Positions 36,791 to 48,015 of a DNA stretch of 64,000 nt are shown piece by piece. The number at the start of each line of letters is the position of its first letter. The first letter of the stretch is position 1. Below the pieces are notes generated by a model. That model had not been told where the DNA came from, made no database searches, and saw only the letters and a program-made list of their open reading frames with translations. The position numbers were made by a program, and so were the translations under genes. This DNA is from Gambelia wislizenii (Eukaryota; Chordata; Lepidosauria; Squamata; Crotaphytidae). The stretch is from the NCBI GenBank assembly GCA_030847615.1, contig JAUMIR010000002.1:111112309-111176308 (forward strand), in the 5' to 3' direction.

Positions 36791-37773
36791 CAGTTGCCCC
36801 TCCACATTTGCGGCTTTTACTCTTGCGGTTTTGATTATTCGCGGTTTGCTCAGCAAGAACCCCATTTAAATCAGCTTCTCTCCCTCGCACGCAAGGGAGA
36901 GGAGCCGATTTAAACGGAGTGCTTGCTGAGCAAGCCAGGCGCTCAATTCCCCGCTCTCCTGGGGCTTTGCTCCATTTGGATTGGGTAGTTGGTGGGAAAG
37001 GCCTTTTTTTAGCCCCCTCCTACCCTTCCCAAAGCCACGATTGAGCTTTCCAAGCCTTGTTGCAGCTTTGGGAGGGTGGGGGGGTGCAGTCCCATTGCAG
37101 TCCCTCCACCCCTCCCAACATTGCCAAAGCGACTATGGGGCTATCAATCCCCAGAGCCCTTTTGGGAAGGCCGGGGAGAGGCCAGCCAGACGTCCACCCA
37201 CCTGCCGCTGTCCCCAGCCTTCCTGAGGCGGCTCTGGGGTTTCAAAGCCTCGGAGCTCCCTCGCGAAGGCTGGGGAGAGTCTGGCCACCCACCCTCCCGC
37301 TACTGTCTCCGGCCTTCCCGAGGCAGCTCCGGAGCTTCAAAGCCCCGGAGCCCCCTCGGGAAGGCCAGGGAGAGGCCGTCCACCCACTCTCCTGCCTTCC
37401 CACCGCTGTCCCCGGCCTTCCCGAGGCGGCTCTGGGGTTTCAAAGCCCCGGAGCCTCCTTGGGAAGACCGGGGGGGGAGGCCGGCCAACCTTCAGCCGCC
37501 GCCACCCCAACCTTCCTGAAGTGGGTATGGGGCTCGAGAGCCCCATAGTCGCTTCGGGAAGCGCAGCAGGCGGCAGGGGGGTGGCGGCCAGGCAAGCAGG
37601 AGGCTTTTTAGCCACCCCCGCGTTTCCCAAAGTGGAGATGGGACTGGAAAAACCCCGTCGCCACTTTGGAAGGGCGGGGGGTTGCGGGCAGGGGAGGCCT
37701 TCTTTATTCACGGTTTTTTCACATTCATGGGGATCTCGAGACCCTAACCCCCGCGAATGTGGAGGGACAACTG
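36791..37773. mobile_element. GC-rich Tigger-like element C (about 95-base hairpin units)
   Basis: TA-flanked (36789-36790, 37774-37775). Ends are CAGTTGCCCCTCCACATTTG and the reverse of CGAATGTGGAGGGACAACTG. Seven hairpins begin near 37025, 37122, 37218, 37313, 37418, 37510 and 37623, each about 50 bases with arms such as CCTTCCCGAGG...CCTCGGGAAGG. Arm sequences differ between units while pairing within a unit is mostly kept. The open frames of up to 163 codons are artefacts. It lies in SFMBT1 intron 4. Confidence 0.83.
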
Positions 37774-39015
37774 TAGTGACCATGGGAGTGTATTAAAACC
37801 CTCAACATTCAGAAGTGTCCTTTTTGCACTTTTCAGATAGTCATATTTTCAGAGAAGATCCTTTTATGTAGCTGACCTATTATTGCTCCCCCATATTTTC
37901 TTTTTTGTAAACTAAAATCATTGTGTCCCATAGAACTGGAAAGAATTTTGCCCACATGACCAAAGATAGTCAGTGCAGGGAATGCTTTGTTTCGTGATCT
38001 AATTAAGCTAATGCTAATTCCATCACTAGGTTCTCCTTTAGTGCTGCTTGTTGTTCTGGCATGCTAATGCGTTCATGAGTATCCTGGTAGAGACATCTCA
38101 AGAAAGAATACAAATATTACAACATATAATATATTTAAAACACAAACCCCTTTACCCTGTGTCCTTGGTGGGTGGGTGATGTGGAAGTACCTCTGTGTGC
38201 AAGTTCAGATAGGGACACACTTAACCAGATGTAATAACCCTAATCCAGATAACTAAACCAACCAATTAACATAACCAACCAAGCCAACCATTTCCTTAAA
38301 TTGGGTGGGAATCATGCAGCCCTCTAGACCTTGAACCAGCATGCTGGTAGGAGTTGCATTTGAACAGTGTTTGGAGGGATGCACAGTCCCCACCCCTGCC
38401 ATTAGGTCTGTTCATTTTAGAGGCCCATGTAGGGAAATGATAGGAAATTATAGATCCCTTGTCCACAGTGATCATGAGCATGGGTAAGTAGAGCCATGCC
38501 ATTAGCAGTGGTAACAGAAAACAGAAGGCAGGGGAATTGGGTTGGGCTGTATGAACAAGATACATTATAAGATACTGTGTTTTTCTGAGCAGATGCAGTG
38601 GGTGAACTGTCTAAAAGTGGAGTCTCTTAAAAGGATTTAGCAAAAGTACTTCCTTGCATTCTATCATAAATGATAAGAATTTTAAAAGGATGTTGTAGGT
38701 TATTTTTTTTCAACCCTGAGTTGAAAGGGGAAATGTCTTGACAGGAAAACATGGAGACAAATGGTGGTTCCTGCTTGCTGTATGAAATGCAGATCATCAT
38801 TATCTTGGCTCTGTATCTGTCAAAAGAATTTTGTGGAAGCTGCAGTGGTATGAATCAGAAATAGGAATTCCTATTATGTTTCCACTGAGCTAACAGTAAA
38901 CATGTTAGATGTTTACATAGAATTCAGCAAGAGCAACAGAGATGATGTTATATCTTTTCAAGATAAGTGAACCAGGAGTTGCCATTAATCCATTTTTCTC
39001 TGTTTTGCTCTGCAG
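37774..39015. other. Rest of intron 4, unassigned
   Basis: No element or gene seen. The pyrimidine tract before exon 5 (CTGTTTTGCTCTGCAG) is normal. Confidence 0.5.
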
Positions 39016-39262
39016 CTCCATCGAGGGAAGAATCCTTTGGATCTCATTGCACCTGGTTCAAGACTGGAGTGTCAGCACATGCAAGATACCCTGGGAGCTT
39101 GGCTAGTTAATGTTCTGGAAAATATTGGTGGAAGGCTCAAACTCCGTTATGAAGGACTCGGAGATTTAGAACAGTATGACTTATGGATGTTCTACTTGGA
39201 TCCCTTCCTTCATCCAGTGGGTTGGGCAACTCAGCAAGGATATATTCTTGAGCCTCCTCTAG
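39016..39262 (+). CDS. SFMBT1: SFMBT1 coding exon 5 (MBT repeat 2 core)
   Basis: Acceptor CTCTGCAG, donor CTAG|GTACAA. Encodes residues 152-234: NPLDLIAPGSRLE, then NIGGRLKLRYEG, then YLDPFLHPVGWATQQGY. In this repeat the FWCD signature is replaced by LWMFYLDP and the GWC cysteine by alanine. I recall the same departures in other SFMBT1 proteins, so they look like a family property of MBT2 and not damage. It is joined by a 0.5+ Tigger-like insertion-bearing intron to exon 6. Confidence 0.95.
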
Positions 39263-39925
39263 GTACAAAGCTAGATTTTTAATTACATGTTTTAAGATTG
39301 CAAGCTTTAAAGAAAGAAAGGGTTTTGCATTCTTTAAAAAATGTTGTTTATTTCTGAGTCTTGTTAGGAAACTGTAAGCCAAGAGTGTGGACCCTTTTCA
39401 GACTGGTGTCTGGATTGTCATCCCAGAAATCTTCTGGGTGCCACATAGCAATAGTGGGTGTGGCCAGAACTTGTTACCCCAAACTCTTACCTATCATTCA
39501 TACCCACAGCCATTCAGCACTGCACTATGAGGGAAAACCATGGGTGCAGGTACTTTGTCAGTAAAGTGTATATATATTCAATATACTAGAGAAATTCTAG
39601 TATCTAATTTTGGGAATCCTATAATATAATCCGTGGTATTGAATTGTATTGTATCACTGAAGTTAGAGTTTTATGCAAACACCAAATGAATGACATGGTC
39701 AGAACTCTGCGATTTTCTGTTTTCTTCTAAGGTTTGTTTAGGATGCATGCTTAAACAGTTGCCTTGACAACAGAGGCAAATCAGTCTGGTTCCATAGAGT
39801 TCGTTACTTCTTTTATTGTCTGTCAATAAACTTAGAGCAGTTCAAATGATATGAGTATGTGGTGGACATGGAAATGTTCTCTTGGGTGCCACTTTAAGAT
39901 ACATATATGCAGCACACTGAAGATA

Positions 39926-40155
39926 CAGTTGTCCCTCCGTATCCACGGATTTGGTATTCACAGATTTAAGTATTCACAGCTTGAAAATATTCTTTAAAAA
40001 ATAGTAATCCAAAAAGCAAACCTTGATTTTGCCATCTTATATAAGGGACACCATTTTGCTATGCCATTGCATATAATGGGTCTTGAGTGTTCACGGATTT
40101 TGATATCCACAGGAGGTCCTGGAACCAAACCACAGTGAACATGAAGGGACAACTG
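39926..40155. mobile_element. Short Tigger-like MITE without an array
   Basis: 230 bases, TA-flanked, with ends CAGTTGTCCCTCCGTATCC and the reverse of GAACATGAAGGGACAACTG. The inner text is close to that of 33524-33752 (CATTTTGCTATGCCATTGCA). It ends about 350 bases before exon 6. Confidence 0.87.
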
Positions 40156-40507
40156 TAATCTTCAGTTATTCCTTATCACCAACTGCCCCCTTGCCCCCAG
40201 CAAAATCACCAAACTGCTTCTTATTCCCCTAAATGCAAGAAGCAATCAAGATTTTGCATAAGAGTTGATAAAAGGGAATCTTAGCGGAAAAATCTTGCTT
40301 GTATGCCTTGAGGGCAGTTTTTCAAATCATTCCACATGTGGCTCAGAGAGAGGTCTGATGAGAAGAAAATTTGCATCCTAGTTTCTTCATGCATAAGGTA
40401 ACTTGTGGTTTTGTTAATTCCTGTCCACGACACAGAACTAGTATGATGTTTTAAAGGGCTGTGAGTTACTCATAAAGTGGTAACAAGCTACCATTCTTTT
40501 ATTGAAG

Positions 40508-40605
40508 CTATCAGGCACTTGAAGACTGAGGCAGAATGGCAGGAAATCCTCGCAAAAATAAAAGAAGAGGAAGAAGAATCATTGGTGCCCACTGATCTAT
40601 TTAAG
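40508..40605 (+). CDS. SFMBT1: SFMBT1 coding exon 6 (acidic arm before MBT3)
   Basis: Encodes residues 234-266: AIRHLKTEAEWQEILAKIK followed by five glutamates and ending DLFK. This matches the arm ahead of MBT repeat 3. The acceptor is TTATTGAAG; the donor AAG|GTACGA leaves phase 0. The W-x-x-I/L pattern repeats that of the other arm exons. The next intron (40606-47842) is 7.2 kb and holds a minus-strand BovB with nested elements. Confidence 0.92.
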
Positions 40606-41788
40606 GTACGACAGCTGGTATTTCATTTAACAAATTGTATGGTTAAATGTAACAGGTAGAAAAATTAATTGCTGAGAATCAGCCACATGAGGCTGTGTTA
40701 ATTAATTTTCTTTGTCCATTGGTTCTGATACACTTCAGGTGAGTGAATATACTTGAATATACTTAAGATGTGTAAAATCAATGAAACAGAGGCAGTATAG
40801 ACCACCCCACCTGCAGATGCCAAACTCTGTACCCAGTAAAGAGTTTTGAAACCTTTCCCAACATTAGAGATGTGAAGGAAAAATTCAGAAAAAAAACCTC
40901 CCAGAGACTATTCCTGCTTTAATATCTTTACTTGGTATTCTGGTAGCACAGTTTGAAGGCCACTCTCCATTGTTCTTCAATGAAACTTCTAGAACATAGT
41001 ACAGCACACAGTCTCAAAAATATAACTGATCCAAAACACATTGGTCCCTTGAATTGTACCTAGAAGGCAATATGAAAGTAATACAGATTCTGTTTCACTG
41101 AGCATCTTCTCATTTAACTCCCATTTGTCTTACGGAGCTACATTCTGTAGCATGTAAACCTTCCAAATAGTTATTAACCATAGCCCTACAGAAATAATAT
41201 TGCAGAGCTGGGAATGGAGGGAGCAGAAATAGTTCTCTTAATCTATAGAAAGTGAAGATTATTCTTAATGGCTGTTGTTGTTGTTAACTGCTGTCAAGTC
41301 TGCTTCGACTTAGGGTGATACCTATGAATGAGAGACCTCCAAGTCACCCTATCATCAACAGCCCTGCTCAGGTCTTGCAGACTCAGGGCTATGGCCCATC
41401 TGGACTTCAGTCTTCCTCTTTTCCTACTGCATTCTACCTTCCCAAGCATTATTGTCTTTTCCAGTGGGTCATGTCTCCTTATGAGATGGCCAAAGTATGA
41501 CAATCTCAGTTAAGTTGTCTTGGCTTCTAGGGACAGTTCAGGCTTGATTTGCTTTAGGATCCATTTATTGGCCTTTTTAGCAGTCCACGGTATCCGTAGA
41601 ACTCTTCTCCGGCATCACATTTCAAATGAGTTGATTTTCTTCTTATCAGCTTTCTTCAATGACCAGCCATTTCACAACCATATGTAGAAATGGGAAATAT
41701 GATGGCATGGACCATCATGGTCATAACTTAGTATTCAATGATATATATTTATACTTGAGGATCAGCTAAAAAAAGATGAATAATCATA

Positions 41789-42028
41789 CAGTAGGACCCC
41801 CGTATCTGCTGGGTATTGGTTCTTAGGGGGCCCGTGGATACCAAAAACCCTGGATAATAGCAAACACCATTGGAAATAATAGGACTTCCAGTTTAAAATG
41901 CTATAGAGTTGCCTTGGAGGACCTAGAAAATGCCTAGAGATAATACATTTTCTAGGAAGACTCGAAGACTAGGTGTACTGTTTTGTGTCCCGTGGATAAT
42001 TGAATCAGTGGATACGGGGGTCCTACTG
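41789..42028. mobile_element. Tigger-like MITE of a second subfamily
   Basis: 240 bases, TA-flanked. The ends CAGTAGGACCCCCGTATC and the reverse of GATACGGGGGTCCTACTG are near-perfect inverted repeats. The core (CCTTGGAGGACCTAGAAAAT) differs from the CAGTTGTCCC subfamily. Confidence 0.9.
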
Positions 42029-42339
42029 TAATCATTCAAGTTTAAACTAAATTGCCACCATATGAGATCTTATAAATTTTGGCAGAGTAGCTTATTTCTT
42101 ACTAGTTTGGCGTTTGTGTTGTAAATGTTATTCATAACATTTATTGTTATTATCAAGTTATCTTCCCTCTTCTCTAACTTCCTTGACTTCTCCCCCTTAC
42201 ATTAACATATTAACATATACAAAACTATTTTATAGAATAAACACGAGTGTAATTAAATTTGGAGGGCTATGTACTTCTGGGTTTAATGACTGAGCATAAT
42301 TGTAATTTTTTTGTATTTTTTTAAGTATGCTTTAATTCT

Positions 42340-42478
42340 TAAATTATTTAATTGAATTTTAAGGAGGGAATTGAGGGCTTGGATGTATATTTTAATTGTT
42401 GTAAGCGGCCCCGATTGCATTTCGTAGAGGGGCGGGATATAGATAAAATTTTATTATTTATTATATTATTCTTATTAG
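42340..42478 (+). mobile_element. L2-like LINE 3' end
   Basis: Contains TGTAAGCGGCCCCGATTGCA and GGGGCGGGATATAGATAAAA with an ATT-rich tail, the plus-strand form of the L2-like 3' end seen on the minus strand at 54344. It is heavily 5'-truncated. Confidence 0.7.
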
Positions 42479-44279
42479 ATCGAATAAAGGAAGCTACAGA
42501 TGGAGTAAAATTCCCAACAGTAACCTCTTGTCCTGAAAACAGGTTATACATCAGGACAATCAAGTGTCAAGGCACACTCATTTCTTTAAGAGCGATCCAT
42601 AGTTTTTCATGATCTACACAATCAAAGACGTTGCTATAATCTATAAAGCACAGCCTGATTTTCTTGTGAATTTTTTTGGTGCCCTCCATTATCCAACATA
42701 TGTTTACAATATGATCCCTAGTGCCTCTTCCATTCCTGAACCCATTTTGTTTATCTGGCATTTGTTGCAGAATTTTGACCATCGCTTTGCTTGCACGGGA
42801 AATTAATGAAATTGTCCTATGGTTACTGAAATCCCTGGTGCCCCCTTTCTGGCGGTTTGCATGTATATTGAGCCTTTCTAATCTCTTGGCCATTGCTTTC
42901 TTTTCCATATTTTTTGACAGATTTTAGTTAGATTCTGTCTCTATAGCTTGAAATGGCTCTATTGGTATGTCATCTGTTCCTGGTCATTTATTTCTCCCAA
43001 GTGCTCTGAGTGTACCTTCACTTTCTAAAATTGGAAGTCCATCTTCAAATGGTTCTTGCTTGCACAAATCTGTCATCCTTTCATCTCTTACTGTAGATAG
43101 TTCTTCAGTATATTGTTCCCTCATCTTTTTATTTCTACTTGGTCATGTAAAGTGTTCCCCTGCTGGTTGTAGAGCACCCCATTTTTGGTTTAAAATTTCC
43201 CTTTGATTTCTCAAATCTTATGGAAGAGGTTTCTTATTCTTCCTCTTTTGTTGTCATCTTCTATTTCTCTGCACTGAAAATTATAGTAATTCTCCTTGAC
43301 CCTGTGCACAATTTGTTGAACAGGTGCATTCAGGGCTCTGACTCTATTTCTGTCACCTTTTACTTTTGTTTCTCATCTGTCTTTAACTATTTGAAGAATT
43401 TCATCTGTCACCCATTGAGGCTTCTTTCTTTTTGACTACAGATAGTGTCCTTTTGCATTCCTCCCTTACAGTATCCCAGGGTTCAGTCCATAGTTCTTCT
43501 GACTCCCGGTTAATTAGGCTTAATAGTGTTAATCTATTTTTCCTTTATCTTTAAATTCTATGGGGGTGTTCTTTAGGTTGTATTTTAGCATGATGGTTGG
43601 TTTAATATTCTTCTTTAGTTTTAAACTAATTTTTGAAATTAGGAGTTTATGGTCTGTCTATTCCACAATCTGTTCCTGGGTCTTGTTTTTGCAGAGATGA
43701 TGGTGTTTCTACATCTTCTGTTTCCAATTATTCTATTTGATTTCTATATTGTCCATCAGTTGATGTCCATGTATACACTCTCTTCTTGGGTTGTTTAAGA
43801 ATGTGTTTGTAATGAACAAATGGTTGGCCTTGGAAAATTTTGTCAGTCACTCTTCTATTTCGTTCCTTGATCCTAGGCCAAATTTTCCTACAATCTTTGC
43901 TTCTGCTCTATTTCCTGTTTTTGAATTCTAATCCTGTACTATATAATTAACAAGTCCTGTTTCGATAGTGATCAATTTCCTCTTGGACTCCAGCATAGAA
44001 TCTTTCAATTTCTTCTTCTGCCTCTTGTTGGAGCATAAACTTGGATTAAGGTTATATTAGTTGGTGTGTTTTCCCTGAAGTTCTATTGACATCAATTATA
44101 CTTTGCTTTATATCCTTTGACTGCTTTCACTATATCTCTCCTCACTATTCATGCTACCTCATTTCTTTTTACTTTTTTATTTCCTGAATAATAATAATAA
44201 TACAGTCGTCCCTTCACATTCATGGGGGTTCCGTTCCGCGGACCCCCGCGAATGTGAAAAAACCGTGAATAGCGACACC

Positions 44280-44560
44280 CCTCCCTCCCCAGGCCTTCGC
44301 GGGGCCTTCCTAGGCCCCTGAAGGTCTCCCCGGCCCTCCCTCCCTCCCTCCCCAGGCCTTCGCGGGGCCTTCCGAGGCCCCGCAGAGGCCTCCCCGGCCC
44401 TCCCTCCCTCCCTCCCCAGGCCTTTGCGGGGCCTTGCTAGGCCCCGCGGAGGTCTCCCCGGCCCTTCCTCCCGCCCTCCCCAGGCCTTCGCGGGGCCTTC
44501 CTAGGCCCCGCGGAGGTCTCCCCGGCCCTTCCTCCCGCCCGCCCCAGGCCTTCGCGTCTC
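44280..44560. repeat. Tandem array, 63-64-base hairpin unit, about 5 copies
   Basis: The word AGGCCTTCGC or its variants recurs at 44291, 44354, 44418, 44482 and 44546. Each unit contains CGCGGGGCC-TTCCTA-GGCCCCGCG, a hairpin with 9-base arms. Unit starts are CT-rich (CCTCCCTCCCTCC). Confidence 0.9.
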
Positions 44561-45360
44561 CGGAGGCCCCAGGATCGCCTCCCCAGCCCTCCCCACCCCG
44601 TCCCCAGGCCTTTCTGGGGCCTCCGGAGCGTCTCTGGAGGCCCCAGGATCGCCTCCCCAGCCCTCCCCATCCCGTCCCCAAGCCTTCCTGGCGCCTCCGG
44701 AGCGCCTCCGGAGGCCCCAGGATCGCCTCCCCAGCCCTCCCCAGGCCTTCCTAGGGCCTCCGGAGCGTCTCCGGAGGCCCCAGGATCGCCTCCTCACCCC
44801 GTCCCCAGGCCTTCCTGGGGCCTCCGGAGCGTCTCTGGAGGCCCCAGGATCGCCTCCCCAGCCCTCCCCACCCCGTCCCCAAGCCTTCCTGGGGCCTCCG
44901 GAGACGCTCCGGAGGCCCCAGGATCGCCTCCCCAGCCCTCCCCACCGCGTCCCCAGGCCTTCCTGGGGCCTCCGGAGACGCTCCGGAGGCCCCAGGATCG
45001 CCTCCCCAGCCCTCCCCACCCCGTCCCCAGGCCTTTCTGGGGCCTCCGGAGATGCTCCGGAGGCCCCAGGATCACCTCCCCAGCCCTCCCCACCCTGTCC
45101 CCAAGCCTTCCTGGGGCCTCCGGAGCGTCTCCGGAGGCCCCAGGATCGCCTCCCCAGCCCTCCCCAGGCCTTCTTGGGGCCTCCGGAGCGTCTCCGGAGG
45201 CCCCAGGATCGCCTCCCCAGCCCTCCCCACCCCGTCCCCAGGCCTTCATGGGGCCTCCGGAGCGTCTCCGGAGGCCCCAGGATCGCCTCCCCAGCCCTCC
45301 CCACCCCGTCCCCAGGCCTTCATGGGGCCTCCGGAGCGCCTCCGGGGGCCCCGTGGATGC
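44560..45360. repeat. Tandem array, 74-base hairpin unit, about 11 copies
   Basis: The word AGGATCGCCT or its variants recurs at 44571, 44645, 44719, 44782, 44846, 44920, 44994, 45068, 45142, 45205 and 45279. Spacing is 74 bases except three units of 63-64. Each contains GGCCTCCGGAG, a three-base spacer, then CTCCGGAGGCC. The spacer is CGT in some units and ACG in others (reverse complements). Confidence 0.93.
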
Positions 45361-47258
45361 CTCCCTGGGCCTCCCCGCTCCCTCTATGTGTTTCACGGGG
45401 CCTCTGGAGGCCCCGTGTCGCGGTTTTGGGGGGGGCCGGGGGGGCCCTCCCAAAACCGCGAATAACCGAAACCGCGAATGTCAAGTTCGCGAATGTGGAG
45501 GGACAACTGTAATAATAAACTTTACTTTTGTACCTCGCCTTTTGCCTATTAGGCAATCAAGGCGGCTCACAACAATTGGATATAAAACAAACAAATCCAT
45601 AACAATAGTAATAACTTAAAATAATTTACACCCCTTAAAATTACATATAATAGTACATATATTTAAAATAACTGGCAAATTCACCAGTGACATAAAATAA
45701 CTACCCTAAGACTTTAAAATTATAATATCAAAACATAAAAACATAAGAACATAAACATAAAAACATAAAAAGAGGGAGAAGCATCCATTAAAAATGGTCT
45801 GTTCTATTCAAGGAAGGCCTGCTGGAAGAGATCCCTTTTGATGGCTTTTTTGAAATTCTCCAAGCTGGTTGCTTGACGGATCTCCTCTGGCAGGGCATTC
45901 CATAATCTGGGAGCAGTGATAGAAAAAGATCTCTGGGAGGTTGTTGTTAATCTAGGTCTCATTAGTTGCAGTAAACCCCTCCCAGAAGATCTAAGGGTGC
46001 GGGCTGGATTATATGGGAGGAGGCGATCCCTTATGTAGGTTGGACCTCAGTCATGTAGGGCTTTATAGGTCATTACCAACACCTTATACTGTGCTCGGAA
46101 ACTGACAGGCAGCCAGTGAAGGGATTTCAAGATTGGAGTGATATGCTCACTTCTCGATTTCCCGGTGATTAACCTGGCTGCCATATTTTGCACCAGTTGT
46201 AGTCTCCGAGTTAGATATAAGGGTAGCCCCATGTAGAGAGCATTGCAGAAATCAAGTCGTGAGGTTACCAGTGCATGCACTACAGTTTCTAGGTCCTTTG
46301 TTTTGAGGTAAGAGCGTAGTTGGCGTATCTGCCGAAGCTGATAACAGGCACCCTTGACTGTCGCATTCACCTGAGCAGTCATGTGAAGCGACGAGTCTAG
46401 GAGCACCCCCAAACTGTGAACACAGTCCTTAGCAGAAAGTGTGACCCTGTCCAGGACTGAATAAAACACTGTATAGTTAATTAACTTACTCAAAATGGCT
46501 TATTGATATTATTGAGTCAGACTTTGCAACGTTTATACATTCTGTTTCTTGTTTTGCTATTTCTAGCTTTCCCAATTCATGCTTCTTGCATTCCATGCTC
46601 TTATAATATGTGTTGTGCAATTTTGGACTTTTTTTTCTCCTCTTAGAATGTCAACAAGTGAACGTCCTTTCAGCTTGAGTCCAGTTGCATTAGCCACAGT
46701 GATACTCATAGTTGTCTGCTGTACCCCAGTAGCTCATTGAGTGCCATCCAACCTGGGAGTTTCATCTTCTGGCATTATCTCTTATTTAATTTTGGATTGT
46801 CTCATCGTAGGTTTTTTTTGTGATAAAAGGCATTAGAAAGGGGCTTACTGTGCCTCCTTCTGCACAGTATTAACAAGCATTAGCTAAGGTGACACTGTTG
46901 TTTCTGAGAGATCTTCCACCAGTGTCACATGCACACACACACTGCTGCTGCTGCTCAGTAGCTGTTTGGCACATTGAGTCTGGCTCCTCAGCAGAAGCCT
47001 TTCTGGCATACGAGACCTTACAGGCAGCACTGCTGCCATCAGCATAGCCTCTTGCCTCACAGGAGCCTCAATCCTACCTACCATCACAGAAAGGTAGTGC
47101 CATTGTTGGGATTCTTAATGATAGTGCACTTGTAATACTCATCACTGGACATTTGGTTCCTTTTATCCAATTTCAAGCAATAGGACTTCATTTCTAGATT
47201 ATTGTTCTCATTCTTTTACATTGCATGGTATCTCCCTGAATTAGAATAGTTCATTAGA

Positions 47259-47485
47259 TGTTGTTGTTGTTGTGTGCCCTCAAGTCACTTTGGACTTAAC
47301 TTTGACACTATCAACAGAGTTTTCTTTGCAAGATTTGTTCTGAGGGGTTTGCCGTTGCCTTCATCTGAGCTGAGAGAGTGTGAGTTCGCCAAGGCCACCC
47401 AGTGAGTTTCCATGGCTGAGCAAGGATGCTCAAACCCTAGCCTCCAGAGATGTAGTCCCGACACTCAAACCACTATAACCCCACT
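47259..47485 (-). mobile_element. tRNA-derived squamate SINE
   Basis: Begins with GTTGTTGTTGTGTGCCC (reverse of the 3' tail), then CTTTGCAAGATTTGTTCTGA, GGTTTGCCGTTGCCTTCATC, and ends in a tRNA-like head (ACACTCAAACCACTATAACC). Same family as 9139-9352. Confidence 0.85.
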
Positions 47486-47842
47486 GGCATATACTGCCTT
47501 CATTATAATTGCAAATAAAATTTCTTAGGTGAAAAGTATTATGTTAAATCGCTGTCTCATTGACATGAAAACAGAATCTCCTGTCTGTTCTAGTAGATGC
47601 ACAATTGCTGCCAGCCTTAATTCTCTGGCTTCCTGTATGCTTGATAACTTTAAAATGCCAGGCTGCACTGGTGTTACTCTTATTGAACTATTAAAGAATA
47701 AGGTTGTGGTTGTTTTTTTTTTTTAATAGCAGCAAAAGATATTCTGTATTTCCCACATTTTACTATGAACAGTTTTCTGTTTCAGTGACTTTCTGTGCCA
47801 AGAGCCTCTGTGCTAATTAACATTTTCTGTTATCATTTTTAG

Positions 47843-47944
47843 GACAAACCTATTGTTGGAATTCACTCATTCTCCATGAACATGAAGTTAGAGGCTATTG
47901 ATCCAAAGGCTCCTTTCATCATCTCACCTGCGACAGTTACAAAG
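47843..47944 (+). CDS. SFMBT1: SFMBT1 coding exon 7 (first half of MBT repeat 3)
   Basis: Acceptor CATTTTTAG, donor AAG|GTACCA, phase 0 on both sides, 34 codons. It encodes residues 267-300, with MNMKLEAIDPKAPF and ISPATVTK, the first strands of an MBT core. MBT3 and MBT4 are each split over two exons after the ATVTK strand, while MBT1 and MBT2 have single-exon cores. That split suggests the two pairs of repeats have different duplication histories. Confidence 0.94.
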
Positions 47945-48015
47945 GTACCAGAATACATTTTTAAAGTGTGCCATCTGCTAGCTGTAACACACACCCCAAA
48001 CATACCACTGCAATG

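Larger units (their letters stand above)
44203..45509. mobile_element. GC-rich Tigger-like element D, 1.3 kb with two hairpin arrays
   Basis: TA-flanked (44201-44202, 45510-45511). Ends are CAGTCGTCCCTTCACATTC and the reverse of GCGAATGTGGAGGGACAACTG. Between lie two adjoining arrays with different units (44280-44560 and 44560-45360), then a unique end containing CAAAACCGCGAATAACCGAA. The target was the ATAATAAT tail of an L2, itself inside BovB. Long open frames (to 267 codons, proline- or glycine-rich) arise because 63, 64 and 74 are not all multiples of three and stops are rare in GC-rich DNA. They are not genes. Confidence 0.85.
44186..46495 (-). mobile_element. L2-like LINE, minus strand, inside BovB
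   Basis: Read on the minus strand from about 46495 it encodes part of reverse transcriptase: HSLGVLLDSSLHMTAQVNAT, ALVTSRLDFCNALYMGLP, LQLVQNMAARLI and LHWLPVSFRAQYKVL (open 46047-46493). It ends in a TTATTATT tail at 44186-44200 and 45510-45520. That tail is split by the Tigger-like element at 44203-45509. It is 5'-truncated. Confidence 0.85.
41272..47104 (-). mobile_element. BovB/RTE LINE, minus strand, with nested elements
   Basis: Minus-strand BovB pieces are about 46496-47104 (5' part, matching the reverse of 20383-20800), 42480-44185 (reverse transcriptase, with LISRASKAMVKILQQMPDKQ and CFIDYSNVFDCVDHEKLW) and 41272-41755 (3' end with CATAAGTCGAAG-like text on the minus strand). Between them lie an L2 with a Tigger-like element, an L2 3' end and another Tigger-like element. 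All frames are broken. It fills most of SFMBT1 intron 6, opposite to the gene. Confidence 0.87.

Noticed and set aside
44501..45465. Long proline- or glycine-rich open frames on both strands (up to 267 codons).
   Set aside because: They follow the tandem array, occur in several frames on both strands, and lack start context or family likeness. Stops are simply rare in this GC-rich repeat.
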